A DNA stretch of 64,000 nucleotides from NCBI GenBank assembly GCA_963556495.2, contig OY747713.1, positions 37,089,461-37,153,460 of the forward strand, in the 5' to 3' direction. The position numbers were made by a program, and so were the translations under genes. Below are positions 46,241-57,978 of the stretch, piece by piece. The notes under the pieces were generated by a model that did no database searches, was not told the origin of the DNA, and saw nothing but the letters and a program-made list of their open reading frames with translations. How positions within the stretch are numbered: the stretch's first letter is position 1; each line of letters opens with the position of its first letter. Source of the stretch: Valencia hispanica. Its lineage: Eukaryota; Chordata; Actinopteri; Cyprinodontiformes; Valenciidae.

Positions 46241-49005
46241 TAGTATTTACTTACTTCTCAATAAGCCAATATTTCTTCATCAAAAATGTTTATTAGCTGG
46301 AAAACAATCATCAAAATTAACAAAAAAAACACATCAAATATATCACTTTGTGTAATGGATCAATTCAATGCTAATTTCATTTTTTTAAATTGAATTCCAA
46401 CAATAAATTTAGGTTTCAATCATATTTTCATTTATTAGATGCACCTGAATGTGCCACCATGTGTTTTGGGGCTTTAGACTCTGATAAGCATTTGACAGTG
46501 AGTGTTTTCAGGAAAAATAGTTGCATGGTAAATTATTTGTTGTTGTTTGGACACGCTGAAACAGGCCAGTGTTTCCAACACACATTCAGCACTGTTAACA
46601 ATAGCCTTTATGAAAGAGCATCCAGACTTGCCAGGCGGTCCCAGGCCAGACAGAGCAGTAGGGGGTTTGAGGGACCACCGGACTTGAGATTTCAACTATG
46701 CCGTTCGGTATGGCTGGTCTTGAAAAGGTGACTCTGCTGGCCCTTGTTGGGTCTTTTTATGTCAATGCTCTACAACAAAGAAGGTAAAGGAACAGTGCTC
46801 TTCTTGGTGTGTGTGCAAGGGGTTAATACTTCCTCAACAATCAGAGTCCAGGTGCTGCTCAGACAGCATCTGATGAAGGCTAGGAGTGTTTTCTAATCCG
46901 CAGATTGTATTCTACTGTAGCAACATACACACACCAATTGGGTTTTGTTTCTGGAGCTAAAATCCCTTTTTGAGGCATCACGGTTGGTTGGCCTCGCCTG
47001 CAGGGCCAACTCTGCTCTCGTGAAAGGGAAAGAGTGAAATAAAAGCAGCATTGTGATTTCGATTGCGGAACCGCATCCAAAGACTTAATTTGCACATAAA
47101 ATCTGACATGAAATCATTTATAAGGTGTTACTGTTGGGAAAAAAAGTCAGCAAACAAGCCAACATCACTAGAGTTCTTATGTAACAGGCCATATACAGAG
47201 CAACTGGGTTCCAGGCTTTGTGAACCTGTCATCTGCTGGCACAGTAAAACAATGGGAGTGAAGGGTGAGAGATAACAGAGCTTTACCCCTGCGGCGATAA
47301 TAACACAGCGGAGGCTAAATTTGGGGGCTCACATTGGCTAAATTGCCTGCTGCATGTGTATGTGTGCGAACATATGTGGCTTATGTTACGGGAACATAAA
47401 TCTGCTCACACAGTCACATCCCATTTTGAAAATCGGTTTTGTATCTCAAGCAATTATAGGTTGAAGGGTTGGTTTAAGGATAGGCTGAGGCTAAACTTGG
47501 GTTATGATTAGAACAAGGCAAGTGTGAACAGCAAAGAAATCAGAGTGTATGTAGTGTCCTCTGAGGTGATTGAAACAACCAGGGCTGTATTTGGATGCGT
47601 GTGTCAGCGCCAGCGTACACCAGCCTGCCCAGCTCTCATTGCTGTGCAACTAGCAGCTCCTAATTGACCTTTCCAGTAAAATCACTTTGCACAGGATTGC
47701 ACGTTGCACTCTGCAACATGATTCATGTCAAATAAATGGTGGTTATTTCACTCAAGCAAGGCACAAAAGGACTCCCTTTCGCAGTTTTAAGTTTAAACTA
47801 TTTTTATCAGAAGCGAGAACAGTGCACTGCTTTAACAGTGCCTCAATAATAATAATAATTAATATTTGATAGGGACAATGCACACTGTTGAACATCCATT
47901 GAGATATCAATAAATGTAAGTATGTCAGATTATAGCATTAATGCTAATTCACATTCACAACAGATGCAGATGACCCCAAAGTAATAATAATGTAACTAAT
48001 TGTAACTCAAAGTCATCTTGGTACCTTGGAAACAGAACACCAAACCCACATGTCTCAATCCCAACCAAAAATTACCAACCCTGACCCCTGACTGCTAAGT
48101 TAGACACCCCCAAGATAGGAGAGTAAAGGTTGCCAGATTTGGTCAAAATCATTCACATTGCCAAAATTGCATATCTTATTTTCTCAGTGTGAAGTGTGTT
48201 TGTGAGTTCTGTAAGCCACATCACTAGGCACGTTGCGACTTTCGGAACTTCAGGGTAATTTTACCGGACCTTCAAGGTATACACATGTCTCCATTTCACC
48301 GGGCTGATCTGACAGGGCCATTTTCTGGGCCATTTCAAGAACCGAGCGAGTACCAGCCTCCTCTTGCATGGAAACACAATGGCTGAGAGGACTGAGCCAG
48401 CGGATTTACCTCGTCAGTTTTGCCCCTGCCAGCAATGTCCCTGAACTTACCAAGTGGAAACACACCTCTCAATACAGAAACGTCTTTGCCCTTCCAAAGC
48501 TGTAGAATTAGTGTCTTTTTATAATCAGTGCATAGAACAATAATAAAAATGTGTGCACCCTGTAGGCCCATTGCTTCTTTAGAAGTCCCAAAGATAATTA
48601 CTGCAGGAATTGATTCAATCTTACCTTATAGAACATTGGATGGATATGTAAAAATGCCACACCAAAAACCCTGAAGCTTTGAACAAAGTGCAAAACTATG
48701 TAGCAAACTGCTGCACTGTATCATGCATTTTTCACAAAGAATCAGGATAGATTAATTATTAATTTTGTCTTTTGAGTACTGTAGTGTGTATAACATTATA
48801 TTGAATCAGGGTGTGGCGGGCATTTATAGAAATTGAGTAGAATAGTATTCATTGTCATTGTACCAGTGAGTACGATGAAATTAAGGTTGTTCCAGCTGAG
48901 CCATCATGCACAAAATAAAAAAATAATTTAAAAAAAGATTTAAAGACAAAAAAACAACACAAGAGTGGTGGGCGCGTTATGTGAGTCTATTCGTGTGTGA
49001 GTGTG
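46241..49005. other. No gene seen
   Basis: Intergenic sequence. The frame at 46390-46731 (113 aa) lacks motifs and is not supported by splice sites. A small (aat)n is near 47847. Confidence 0.35.
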
Positions 49006-49009
49006 TGTG

Positions 49010-49570
49010 TCCATGAGTATTTGCAGTTCTGATGGTCCAGAGGAAGAAGGTGTTGGTCAGCCTGGTGGTGTGTTACTTGATTGACCTAAGTCATCTCCCG
49101 GAGGGTAACAGTTCACATAGAGAGTGGGCAGGGTGTGAGTGGTCTCCTGTGATGGCCTTGGTTTTCCTGAGGCTGCAGGTTGTGGAAATATGCTCCAGGA
49201 TGAGCAAAGGATGTCCAGTGATTTTCTTGGCAGTTGATGAGTCTCTGCACCAACTTCCTATCTGCATACCTCACACCCTGACAGTATGTTAGCACACTCA
49301 CCACAGAAGAATGGTAGAAGGCCAGCAGTAGCTTCGTGTCCAGATTGTTCTTTCTGAGGACACGCAGGAAGTGTAGCTGCTGCTGAGCCTTCTTAACCAG
49401 TGCCTTGGTGTTTCAGCTCCAGGAGTGGTCTGCAGAGATGTGGGTACCCAGAAATTGGAAGGTGGTTACAATCTCCACCCGTGTTCCATTTAGGAGGAGG
49501 GGTGAGTGGTCCTTCCGTTTTTTTCTGAAGTCCAGGATGAGTTCTTTAGTTTTCTGGATGTTCAGGGTCA
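49010..49570 (-). mobile_element. LINE ORF2 fragment
   Basis: Minus strand reads LDFRKK, then FQFLGTHIS, then KKAQQQLHFLRVLRK and FYHSSVVSVLTY, the conserved order downstream of the LINE RT catalytic core. Contains frameshifts or stops. Confidence 0.75.
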
Positions 49571-49925
49571 ATTCAATTCAGTTTATTTATATAGCGCCGA
49601 TTCACAACAGATGTCATCTCAAGGCACCTTACAAGAAAGTCATTTCAATACAAACATTGTAGTCAGTTTAAAGGTTTAGCTAGTTTTCTATGTAAGGAAT
49701 CCCAGCAGATTGCATGAAGTCATTGACTGGCAGTTGCATCCCGATGATACAGACTTCAACCACGGCAATCCCTCAGCAATCACTCATACTGGGCAAGCAT
49801 GTAGCGACAGTGGAGAGGAAAAACTCCCCTTTAACAAGAGGAAACCTCCAGCAGAACCTGGCATCTGCCTCAACCATCAGATTGTTTTCTGAGCACCAGA
49901 GCGGCAGTTTCTCCACCTCCTCCTG
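49571..49925 (+). repeat. Fish SINE-like repeat, copy 1
   Basis: Starts caattcaattcagtttattt, contains acaacagatgtcatctcaag and tggagaggaaaaactcccct. A sister copy is at 63130-63480. Confidence 0.65.
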
Positions 49926-50209
49926 TACGCTGTCTCGTTTTCATCACAGATTAAACCATAGTGGCGTAATCTGCATATTTTATGATGTACTTGCAGAGGT
50001 CGCGCTAGACATTTCCATTGGCAGGGTAAAAAAAACCCTGGTCTTGATTGTTTTTTTTACTATCACTTTCATTTTTAAAATAATAATAAACATTACATAT
50101 AATTTAATTTTTATAAAAAAAAAAATTAATATTTTCTTCAAACAAGCTGAACAGAGTGCCCCAGTGACATATAAACAATGCAATTAAACAATTTCACTAA
50201 AGGTCCAAA

Positions 50210-50530
50210 CGAACAACTGTGGCTCAGGTGGTAGGAATTCGTCCCAATTTTTAGTGGTTTGCGGGCTCGAATCCCTGCTCTGTGCATCTCGGTCGTGGTG
50301 TCCTTGGGCAAGACACTTCACCCCCTTGCCTGCTGGTGGTGGTCAGAGGGCCCGGTGGCGCCTGTGTCCGTCAGCCTCGCCTCTTTCAGTGTGCCCCAGG
50401 GAAGCTGTGGCTACAATGTAGTACCTTACCACCATCAGTGGATGGGTGAATGACTGAATGTAGTGTAAAGCACTTTGTGGTCCTCTGTCTGAAAAAGAGC
50501 TGTACAAATGCAGGCAATTAACAATTTTTA
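50210..50530 (+). repeat. tRNA-derived SINE
   Basis: A-box-like gtggctcaggtggtag (50219) and B-box-like gggctcgaatccctg (50264) are followed by the usual body (gtccttgggcaagacacttc) and tail (aaagcactttgtggtc). Confidence 0.7.
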
Positions 50531-50589
50531 CCATTTCACTTGCTGCAACCGAATGCGCATTCTCACACTTTTCTTCTGCTCCGTATTAA

Positions 50590-50775
50590 CCTGTACTGTG
50601 GACCTGCTTGTGTGTAATCAAATGTCGCAAGGGGGCTTGCTGAAGAGTCTTCGGACAGACGACTTCTTATGGCTGTTTAATGTTGTTCTGAAGGCTGAAT
50701 CCACGCTCCACTGCCACGCTGGAGACTGAAATGACAAGCACTACTTCTGCCAAAGTTTTGAAGTCAGGGAACATT
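50590..50775 (-). mobile_element. hAT transposase relic, C-terminal dimerisation part
   Basis: Minus strand reads FPDFKTLAEVVLVISVSSVA followed by VERGFS-x-QN, the hATC dimerisation signature. It continues the relic at 62030-63110; the provirus separates the two parts. Confidence 0.7.
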
Positions 50776-50950
50776 TCTCCAAATTAAATATTCAGAGGTT
50801 GGCAAGTCTCACTGAAAGAAGGGTTTCCAGATCGGGAAAGCACCCATGGTACCTCATACCCCTGTGCGCTCCTTGTGCACCAGTGGTTCTGTTGCACCAG
50901 TCTGTGATCCTTAGTAGTCACAGATGCGCTCCCAGGCTTCCTGCCCATAG

Positions 50951-50954
50951 CCCT
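50951..50954. repeat. Target-site duplication CCCT, left
   Basis: CCCT directly before the LTR, repeated at 61976-61979. A 4-bp duplication is typical of gammaretroviral integrases. Confidence 0.8.
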
Positions 50955-51488
50955 TGTCGGCTTCGTATCATAATATGCTCTGCAACTCACTTTTTTACTC
51001 AGAGAGGTGGGGGCGCCGAACTCCAAAACCCCGGCGGGAACTGTTTCAAAATAAGACCCAGAACTGAGAGACAGAGTAAAACAACACACACAAACAGATA
51101 TCTGTTTCACAAAGGACGCACCTGCAGATGGGAGCCAGAAAAGATCTGACTCGCTTCTCTACCAGGGTGTACCATTTTTATTACAGAAGAACAAAGAACA
51201 TATCACATGACTCCTCTCTCCTCCTTCTACATCTTGACAGGTCATTTATTTTCTCCTGACCGTACCAGGAACTAGAGTTATAACTGATCCTCCCTGCTTT
51301 CAGTTCATATCTTTACTCAAGAGTTTGTTTACTTAAAACCTTTAACCCCATAAAATACTGGTAAAGAGTCATGTTTTACTACCCTGAATAATATAAACAG
51401 GCCTATTTACTTCTAAAGCTTACTAAGATATATTTAAAACATATGTACTGCATAATAAAAAATAGCCTCAAAAAAGTAGAATACAACA
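50955..51488 (-). repeat. 3' LTR (534 bp)
   Basis: TG...CA ends. Its sense-strand polyadenylation signal AATAAA is at 51182-51177. Same sequence as the 5' LTR except that it lacks one AG pair in the gagacagag run near 51075. Confidence 0.92.
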
Positions 51489-51502
51489 AATCCCTCTTTC
51501 AA
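51489..51502 (-). promoter_or_regulatory. Polypurine tract
   Basis: Sense strand reads GAAAGAGGGATT directly before the 3' LTR, the expected plus-strand primer position. Confidence 0.7.
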
Positions 51503-51510
51503 TCTATTTT

Positions 51511-53439
51511 TCAAATAGATTGATCACTCCTCTGTACTTCTCCTTCAGGCTCCATGTGAGGGAGTAACAGATATTGACCTTGCATATTATCACCAACAGC
51601 TTTTTCAATACACTTTGTGAGCAATGAACGTATACAAGGAATACAGCAACATCCACATAACACCATAGTTGACACAAATACTGCTAAAGAAACCATTATA
51701 GACATTGCCAGAGTCTTCCATTTACCAAACATATTATTTAACAAATTGTCCCACATTGAGGTATCTACACCTGATTGTTCTTTTAGCCTATTTGAAAGTA
51801 TTCTGAGTCCTTCTACTGCCCTAGTTAATTTACCGTCTGCATTAGTATTATTAGGGATAAAAACACAACATTGATTACCAAAAAGGGAACAGACGCCACC
51901 GGTCTGAGCCAAGATCATGTCGACTGCTATTCTATTTTGAAATGCCATTAAGGAGGTGGCTTTAAGTTGCTCATGAACAGCCTCAAACCCATCTCTAGTA
52001 TTATTAGCTAATTTCTGTACATTATAGTGTATATAGTTTATTCTATCCACGTTCTTGTTCAGGGTACACCACCAACAAATACTTGATTCCCATCCTGCTG
52101 AGATCTGATTAACCAATTTATATTCGTCTGGAACACCTCTAGGAACTCCAATGGCATCAATATAAGTTGAATCATCTTCGTGGCTTAAGTCCCTCTTTCT
52201 AACATGATTATTCAAAGTGAGAAGAGTCTGGTCTCCTGTGGGATCATAAGTAAATATTGCTACTGGCATAATTAATGTAACAGGTGCACACAATCCTGTC
52301 CAATTACTAGGTAAAATGGAGTGGAGAATTTTTCCTCCACACCACCACCAGATGTCAGCACGAGCCTGAAAAGATTTAAGGAAAGTTTGGATTGAATTAC
52401 AATATGTAATGTTGACTGAACCCATTAGTTTATGTCCAGGCTCACCATTTTTGAAACAAGTAAAATTATTTGGAGCTACATTACTATCAAAGAAGGGTGG
52501 GGTAGCTCTGTTATCAGCTATAGGGAATACATTTTCCCAGTTACTACAATCTTTTACTGGATTTTCACTAGATAGCAGGGAAACCAGACAAGTTGTGCTG
52601 AGCTCAAAAGGTGCAGGGACCACCTTGAGAACAGGTCGGGCTCCCATGCACACAACACAGTCCTGTCTCGCTTCTCTTCCTGCATGTTCTACCATAAGCA
52701 ACCAATTATTAGTGGAGCCCCCCACTCCTGTCATCATTTCAAAGTAATCGTCCACAGATGGTTCTTCTTTAATTATACTACCTCTTGCTGCTGAGGCCTG
52801 ATTTTGACTTTCTGAGGTGGAAACATTAAGAGAGTCTTGACATATTGTAATAGGAAATTGAACATCTTTTCCCCCTTTATAAACCCAAATTATAAAGAGA
52901 GTACAACCTTCCCCCTTCTGGAGATATTTTAAGGGGAGGAGATCACTCTTAGTTAAATTAACCGTAAGAAGTAATTTATCTGCAGTCTTATCCAATTTAA
53001 CCAAGGGACGCATGTGTTTTGCAAAAGAGGTAGTGGTATACCTTCTCCAGTCATATCCTAAAGGATCAGCAATTAAAGTGGACCAACTAGTATCTTTTTG
53101 ATCATTTGTTATGTACCACAAGGGGTAGGTTTTATATTTACTTGCTTGTTGTCCCTTATAAACCAATGTATTTGAAGGAATGGTAATCACTGCAGATCGT
53201 CCTTTTGGTATACAAAATTGAGAAAATCCATGATGTGCCTCGGAAGTGCCGCACCGTGAAGAGGGAGATGGTTTAGCCATTAAGTTTCTTCTTTGTCTAA
53301 TTGAGTGAACTCCAACCTGCGTTTGATTTGTAGAACTATTATAGGGCCATTCACTACAACAGTAAAAGATAATATTGACCAATAACACCATGCAAAAACC
53401 GGTGGCGTACAGCACCTTCTTATTTTCCCAAAGATGCAT
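51511..53439 (-). CDS. env: Retroviral envelope protein (env), open frame
   Basis: 642 aa, uninterrupted. Hydrophobic leader at about residues 10-28 and a dibasic RQRR near 48. The surface part has many N-glycosylation sites. A furin-like R-K-R lies at about 414-416, with a conserved neutral region after it. CWWC at about 455-458, then a heptad-like helix, an immunosuppressive-domain-like stretch at about 500-516, the CX6CC motif at about 517-525, a membrane anchor at about 574-602 with a Cys-rich inner edge, and a short tail with YLLL. This matches the class I fusion envelopes of gammaretroviruses and fish ERVs. The CWWC pair lies after the presumed cleavage site, whereas the CXXC of gammaretroviruses is usually in the surface subunit. 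No stop or frame change. Confidence 0.9.
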   Translation of the reverse strand: MHLWENKKVLYATGFCMVLLVNIIFYCCSEWPYNSSTNQTQVGVHSIRQRRNLMAKPSPSSRCGTSEAHHGFSQFCIPKGRSAVITIPSNTLVYKGQQASKYKTYPLWYITNDQKDTSWSTLIADPLGYDWRRYTTTSFAKHMRPLVKLDKTADKLLLTVNLTKSDLLPLKYLQKGEGCTLFIIWVYKGGKDVQFPITICQDSLNVSTSESQNQASAARGSIIKEEPSVDDYFEMMTGVGGSTNNWLLMVEHAGREARQDCVVCMGARPVLKVVPAPFELSTTCLVSLLSSENPVKDCSNWENVFPIADNRATPPFFDSNVAPNNFTCFKNGEPGHKLMGSVNITYCNSIQTFLKSFQARADIWWWCGGKILHSILPSNWTGLCAPVTLIMPVAIFTYDPTGDQTLLTLNNHVRKRDLSHEDDSTYIDAIGVPRGVPDEYKLVNQISAGWESSICWWCTLNKNVDRINYIHYNVQKLANNTRDGFEAVHEQLKATSLMAFQNRIAVDMILAQTGGVCSLFGNQCCVFIPNNTNADGKLTRAVEGLRILSNRLKEQSGVDTSMWDNLLNNMFGKWKTLAMSIMVSLAVFVSTMVLCGCCCIPCIRSLLTKCIEKAVGDNMQGQYLLLPHMEPEGEVQRSDQSI

Positions 53440-53829
53440 ATTTCTGTCTGTGGTGTGATCCTATGTTTATTTTATCCAAAAAAGAAGGGTGTCTGTTTTT
53501 TTCTTTATCTTTACCTTTAAGCAATATATATATATATATATTTTTAATTTATTATTATTGTTTTTTATGTTTTAACCTAATTCTCAATATTCTTTTAGTA
53601 AAAGCAAACTCTAGGAATTGTCACCAACCCCAAAAGCATCCTACAAAAACCACATCATAATGAAACAAGAATAAATTAGTAGTCAGTCAACCTGATTATA
53701 CTTTAAACATCCCTTAAAATATTTTAGCTTATTACTAAAAAGTTTTATAAAACCGTAAAAACTGGATATTAAGAAAAAATCCTACAAATCGACTACTTAA
53801 AAATTCTTTGACACCCTCTTAGGCAGTGT
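53440..53829. other. Non-coding stretch between env and upstream ORF
   Basis: AT-rich, with a short (AT)n at 53524-53540. May hold the env splice acceptor (sense strand), which I could not fix. Confidence 0.35.
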
Positions 53830-54258
53830 CTAGCAATCTGCACCTGTAAATAAAAATTGGTTAAACAACCTGTAAAATACAAGAAAAATGATTAATAAGT
53901 GTTCAGTCTTTATTATTTTGTTCTCTAGTCTTCGCTCTTGTTTATTTCTCTGGCAGCAGGTGGCTACCAGAGTGATGAAATGATTCAGTACAGTGGACTC
54001 TTTATTTTTCCCAATGTTACTGTCTTTTATGCAGATCGCCCTCACTGAAATGACAGTTACTTCATTAACTGAACATTTCCCCCAATAAACACAAATGCAC
54101 AGACAGGCCCCGCCTCCAATAGCTTCCCCCACCGATTGTGAGGTGGTCAAAACCTGCTGTGAAATGTGTTTGATTTCTTGCGATCTTTTCTCTTCAGTAC
54201 AATCCCTCTTCGAGAAAAGCAAGTCCAAATTGCTTATCTCGCCTAATTTTTTGCACAT
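53830..54258 (-). CDS. Unrecognised ORF between pol and env
   Basis: 142 aa in the sense orientation of the provirus. It has a charged N-terminal half, a Cys-rich patch near the middle, a basic NKQERR segment, and a hydrophobic, possibly membrane-inserted C-terminus. It matches neither the integrase C-terminus nor env. It occupies the place of the missing integrase end, so it could be an accessory gene, acquired sequence, or a chance frame. Confidence 0.35.
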   Translation of the reverse strand: MCKKLGEISNLDLLFSKRDCTEEKRSQEIKHISQQVLTTSQSVGEAIGGGACLCICVYWGKCSVNEVTVISVRAICIKDSNIGKNKESTVLNHFITLVATCCQRNKQERRLENKIIKTEHLLIIFLVFYRLFNQFLFTGADC

Positions 54259-54456
54259 ATAGATTACACTGGATGATTACAGCAACTTCAACCAATCTAC
54301 TGGGTGGGTCAGGCCCCGCCTCCTGGCTTCGGCAGTCGACACCGCCTAGTCAGAACCGACACCACCCACTGCAAAGAGATTCTCCCAGGTCAGCAGAGAG
54401 CTGCTGCAGCGTGAGGGACAGGAGGGGGGTCGGAAGGAAGGAGGAGACCAGGCCCT

Positions 54457-55140
54457 TCAGATGCTGATGATCACTGTGAGGGTCCGGGTCAGGGTGCGAT
54501 GAAACCTGTGGTTCTCTGCCAGCTGTAACTTTAAAGTTGAATTAGACCGCTCGATGACGCCCTGAGATTGCGGATGGTAAACAGTGCCGAACTTGTGGGT
54601 TATTCCCATCTGTTCCTCAACCTGTCGGAGATGTTTATTTTTAAAATGTGTGCCATTGTCAGACCTGATCCTAGTCGGAAAGCCATGGCACGGAATCCAG
54701 TGGTTAATCAAAGATTTCACCACTGTCTGAGCATCCTCCCGTCTAGCAGGAAAAGCTGAAACCCACGAGGTCAGTGGATCAATCATCACTAACAGGTAAC
54801 GGAAACCTCTAACAGGGGTCACCATATCTGTATAGTCGATAACGACCTCCTCGCCAGGCCTGCACAAGTCCTGGAAGGCGCCCATTTCTGGCTTGATAGT
54901 AGGCTTAGGATTAAATTGACCACACACCACACATTCACTCAAAAAACGCTTAATTAAATGTGGCAGGAAGGGATGCCACCAAAAACAAAGATTACGTTTC
55001 ATCTGAGTGTATGACACATGTGCCGCACCATGAGCCTCCTGAAAAAGGGTGGGTTTTAACGCGGCAGGTAAAACCAAACGGCCATCAGGCCCACGCCAAA
55101 AGCCATCAGAAAAAAATCAGACCTCTATCCTTCCACACAG
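54457..55140 (-). pseudogene. pol: pol, integrase part, truncated
   Basis: Integrase with the HHCC zinc region (H...H near 55030-55045, CVVC near 54930) and the DDE core: Asp in IDYTD (about 54838), Asp in RSDNGTH (about 54657) and Glu in GVIERSN (about 54552) with the exact D-35-E spacing. It then runs into a stop at 54457, losing the C-terminal part of the family. It is in the same frame as the upstream pol frame but is separated from it by stops (TAA at 55143-55141 and a TGA about 10 codons further on) and by a region where a neighbouring frame looks coding. An A7 run (55110-55116, plus strand) sits at the second frame change. Confidence 0.8.
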
Positions 55141-57978
55141 TTATCTCCTGCGACGCAGCAGCCTGCTGTGCCCCTTACACTTAAGAACAGCGAGGTTAGC
55201 TGGTAACTGTACAACATCCAAAAGCTCCATAATATCTGCATGATGGTGTACAGGTTTACCAGTAGCAGTAACAAAGCCTGCTCTCTTCCACTGTGGTAAT
55301 TCATAATGTATAACAGAAAACCCGTAGTTCGAATCAGTGTAAATCGTGACGTCTTTATCTCTTCCCCATTTGCATGCTTCAATAAGAGCCCTTATCTCAG
55401 CACGCTGTGCGCTCTGCTTGCCGTCCAGCTTCCCTGAAACGACAGTCTGTAGTGAATCTCCATTTTGCTCAACAACTGCAAAACCTGATCTCAACTGGCC
55501 CTGTCCATCTCTAAAACAACAACCATCTGTATAGAGCACAAAACCTGTAGGTAAGGGATCAGACCGTAAATCAGGACGTATTTCTTGAGCAACAGAATTC
55601 AGCCTGACACAGTCATGCTGCTCCCCAGAGGCGGTGATTTGGTCAGCCATATTTATTCCTTCATGCGTAAAAATAATGTTTGGTGCCTCCAAAACTCTGC
55701 TAATCCGCTGCTGACGCAAAGTAGAAAGAGTAAACGTCTCAGAATTAACCAATGCCATGACTCCATGAGATGTCAAAATATTAAGTGGATAACCCCTGAC
55801 AATGTGTGATGTTTTTTCCACTATATGTGCAATTCCTGCTGCATGTCTCGTGCAAGGCGGCTGTCTCATTTCAATAGCTTGCAGCTTTATGCTAAGGTAC
55901 ATAAGAATGTGTCTCTGACCACCTTTTTTCTGAAACAAAATCCCATTAACCACCCCATCTGTTTCTGATGTGTTAAGAAAAAATTGACATGTATAGTCAG
56001 AAGTGGCTAAATCAGCTGCTTGTGCTAGAGCCTGTTTCAACTTAATAAATGCCTCCTCAGCTGGTATGTCCCATTCTAATTTAGCATGCAGATTTTTCAT
56101 ACCATGAGCATTTACAAGAGCCCTGAGTGGTGTGGTAAGGTTTGTGTAATTAGGCACATAATGTCTGGAATAATTTGTCAGTCCCAGAAATGACAGCATT
56201 GATTTAACAGTGAGAGGTTTAGAATGGGCCAAAATAGCATTCTTGTGGGTGTCCGTCAGTCCAGCCCCTTGAGCGGTCACCCTTCGCCCCAGGAACTGGA
56301 CTTCCTGCCTGACCAACTGAAGCTTATCGCGGGAGACTTTAAATCCCTCTTTTCCCAAATGTTGCAACACAACTAGAGTCGCTTCTATGCACGTTCCAAC
56401 AGTAGGGGATGCTAAAAGTAAATCGTCCACATATTGGGTCAGTACACAGCGTGGAGGGAGCTGTACAGTGCTTAATGACTGCTTCAACACCTGATTAAAA
56501 ATACCTGGAGATAAAGCAAAACCCTGCGGAAGCCTACTATAACGTAGCTTCCTGCCCCTGAATGTAAATGAAAAAATATCCCTGACAGAAGGATGGAGCG
56601 GTAAACAGAAAAATGCATTAGCCAAATCTATGCAAGTAAACCATTTTAAATCAGGAGTCAGTGATGCCAGAGCTGTATACGGATTCGGTGTAGAAATGGG
56701 AGGGGTTCTAAGGGCCTCATTAATAGCACGCAAATCATGTGCCATTCTGTATTTACCAGTACCTTGTTTTTCCACAGGAAGAATAGGGGTGTTATATGAA
56801 GAGTTTGATGGTTCTAAAACTCCAACTTCAAGTAAGCCTGCAATAGTGTCTGCAATACCTTCCTCAGCCTGAGGTTTATGTGAATACTGCGAACGCCAGA
56901 TTGGATCAGAATGTTTCAGCTCAAATGTGATGGGTGTGGTTTGCACTAGACCGACATCAGTGGGACCATCTGACCACAAAGAGTCAGGCACGACCTTTAA
57001 GGCCTCCACTGCATCAGGATGATCTGTTTTTTCTCTGCCATGATTTCTAGAAAGCTGCAAATGTTCCAGAATGGTAGTATCAGAGAGTTGCGTGTCTATT
57101 TTGTACATCTGAGTAGAAGGAGAAAAAGAGACTGAAGGTATCTGGGTAGGAACCCAATCCTTTAATTCAACTCCCCTTTTAACCATTCCCCCCAAATCTT
57201 TAGCTTGATGTTTCGGATGCAACAAAAGCGATATGTGTGGAAGCGCTTCAGCTTCCATCATATACCATTTATGCTGCTCTGAAGTCAGATCAGCATACAG
57301 TGCAACACCCTCCTTCCCCACAAAGCATGGACCCGAAGCCACAGACCAACTTTGGCCTTCAAGTTCTGTTTCAAATTGTTCCTGAAATAAAGTAGGATCG
57401 CCCCTCTCATAGAGGAAGGTCACATGGAACGGGTCAGGCGGTGGAACAAAAGGCTGGAGTTCAAGCAGCCAAGGCTTCCAGCATCTCAGAAATTCAGCCG
57501 CAGAAGATTCATGTGCAGACATCGTAGTCAATCTGGCCCAGAAAATATCAGCCACTTGTGAAGTGTCATCCTTCAGCAAAAATTGACCACTCATGGTATC
57601 ACAGCAATGCGTATGTCCATTCGGAAAAGTCACCATAAGTCCATCAGGGGTACATAGGATCGAAGCACCCAGTTTGATAAGCAGATCTCTGCCTAACAAG
57701 TTGACAGGCGTGGTTTGAGCAATGACAAAAGGATGTGATAGTCTTTGATCTCCCACTGAAACAGGCAATGGTTGAGTTATAGGGAGAATCATTGGAGCCC
57801 CAGAGATTCCAATCACAGACACTGTGTTCCCAGAAAAATTGACGTCTGGTAAAACTCTGTCCAACGTGCTGAAAGTAGCACCAGTGTCGACAAGGAATGG
57901 CAATGAATGTCCATGTACGTCTATTGTGAGCATCGGATCCCCCTTTGTCCTGCTCACTAAGGTACTCTGTGGGCATTG
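55141..57978 (-). pseudogene. pol: pol, protease - reverse transcriptase - RNase H part
   Basis: Open for about 945 codons after the gag UGA. The aspartic protease active site LVDTGAT is about 30 codons in. The RT palm has YVDD (56433-56422), preceded by LPQGFALSP. RNase H has LYTDG (about 55535), a Glu in QRAEIRAL and YTDSN (about 55345). No start codon is needed, because the frame continues from gag. It is interrupted at the end of RNase H (stop at 55143-55141), with signs of a small deletion and frame change just after the KGHS motif. Confidence 0.88.

Noticed and set aside
46390..46731. 113-codon plus-strand frame
   Set aside because: Low-complexity composition, no motif, no splice signals in phase.
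50799..51149. 116-codon frame crossing the LTR border
   Set aside because: Starts in the hAT relic and ends in the LTR; chance fusion.
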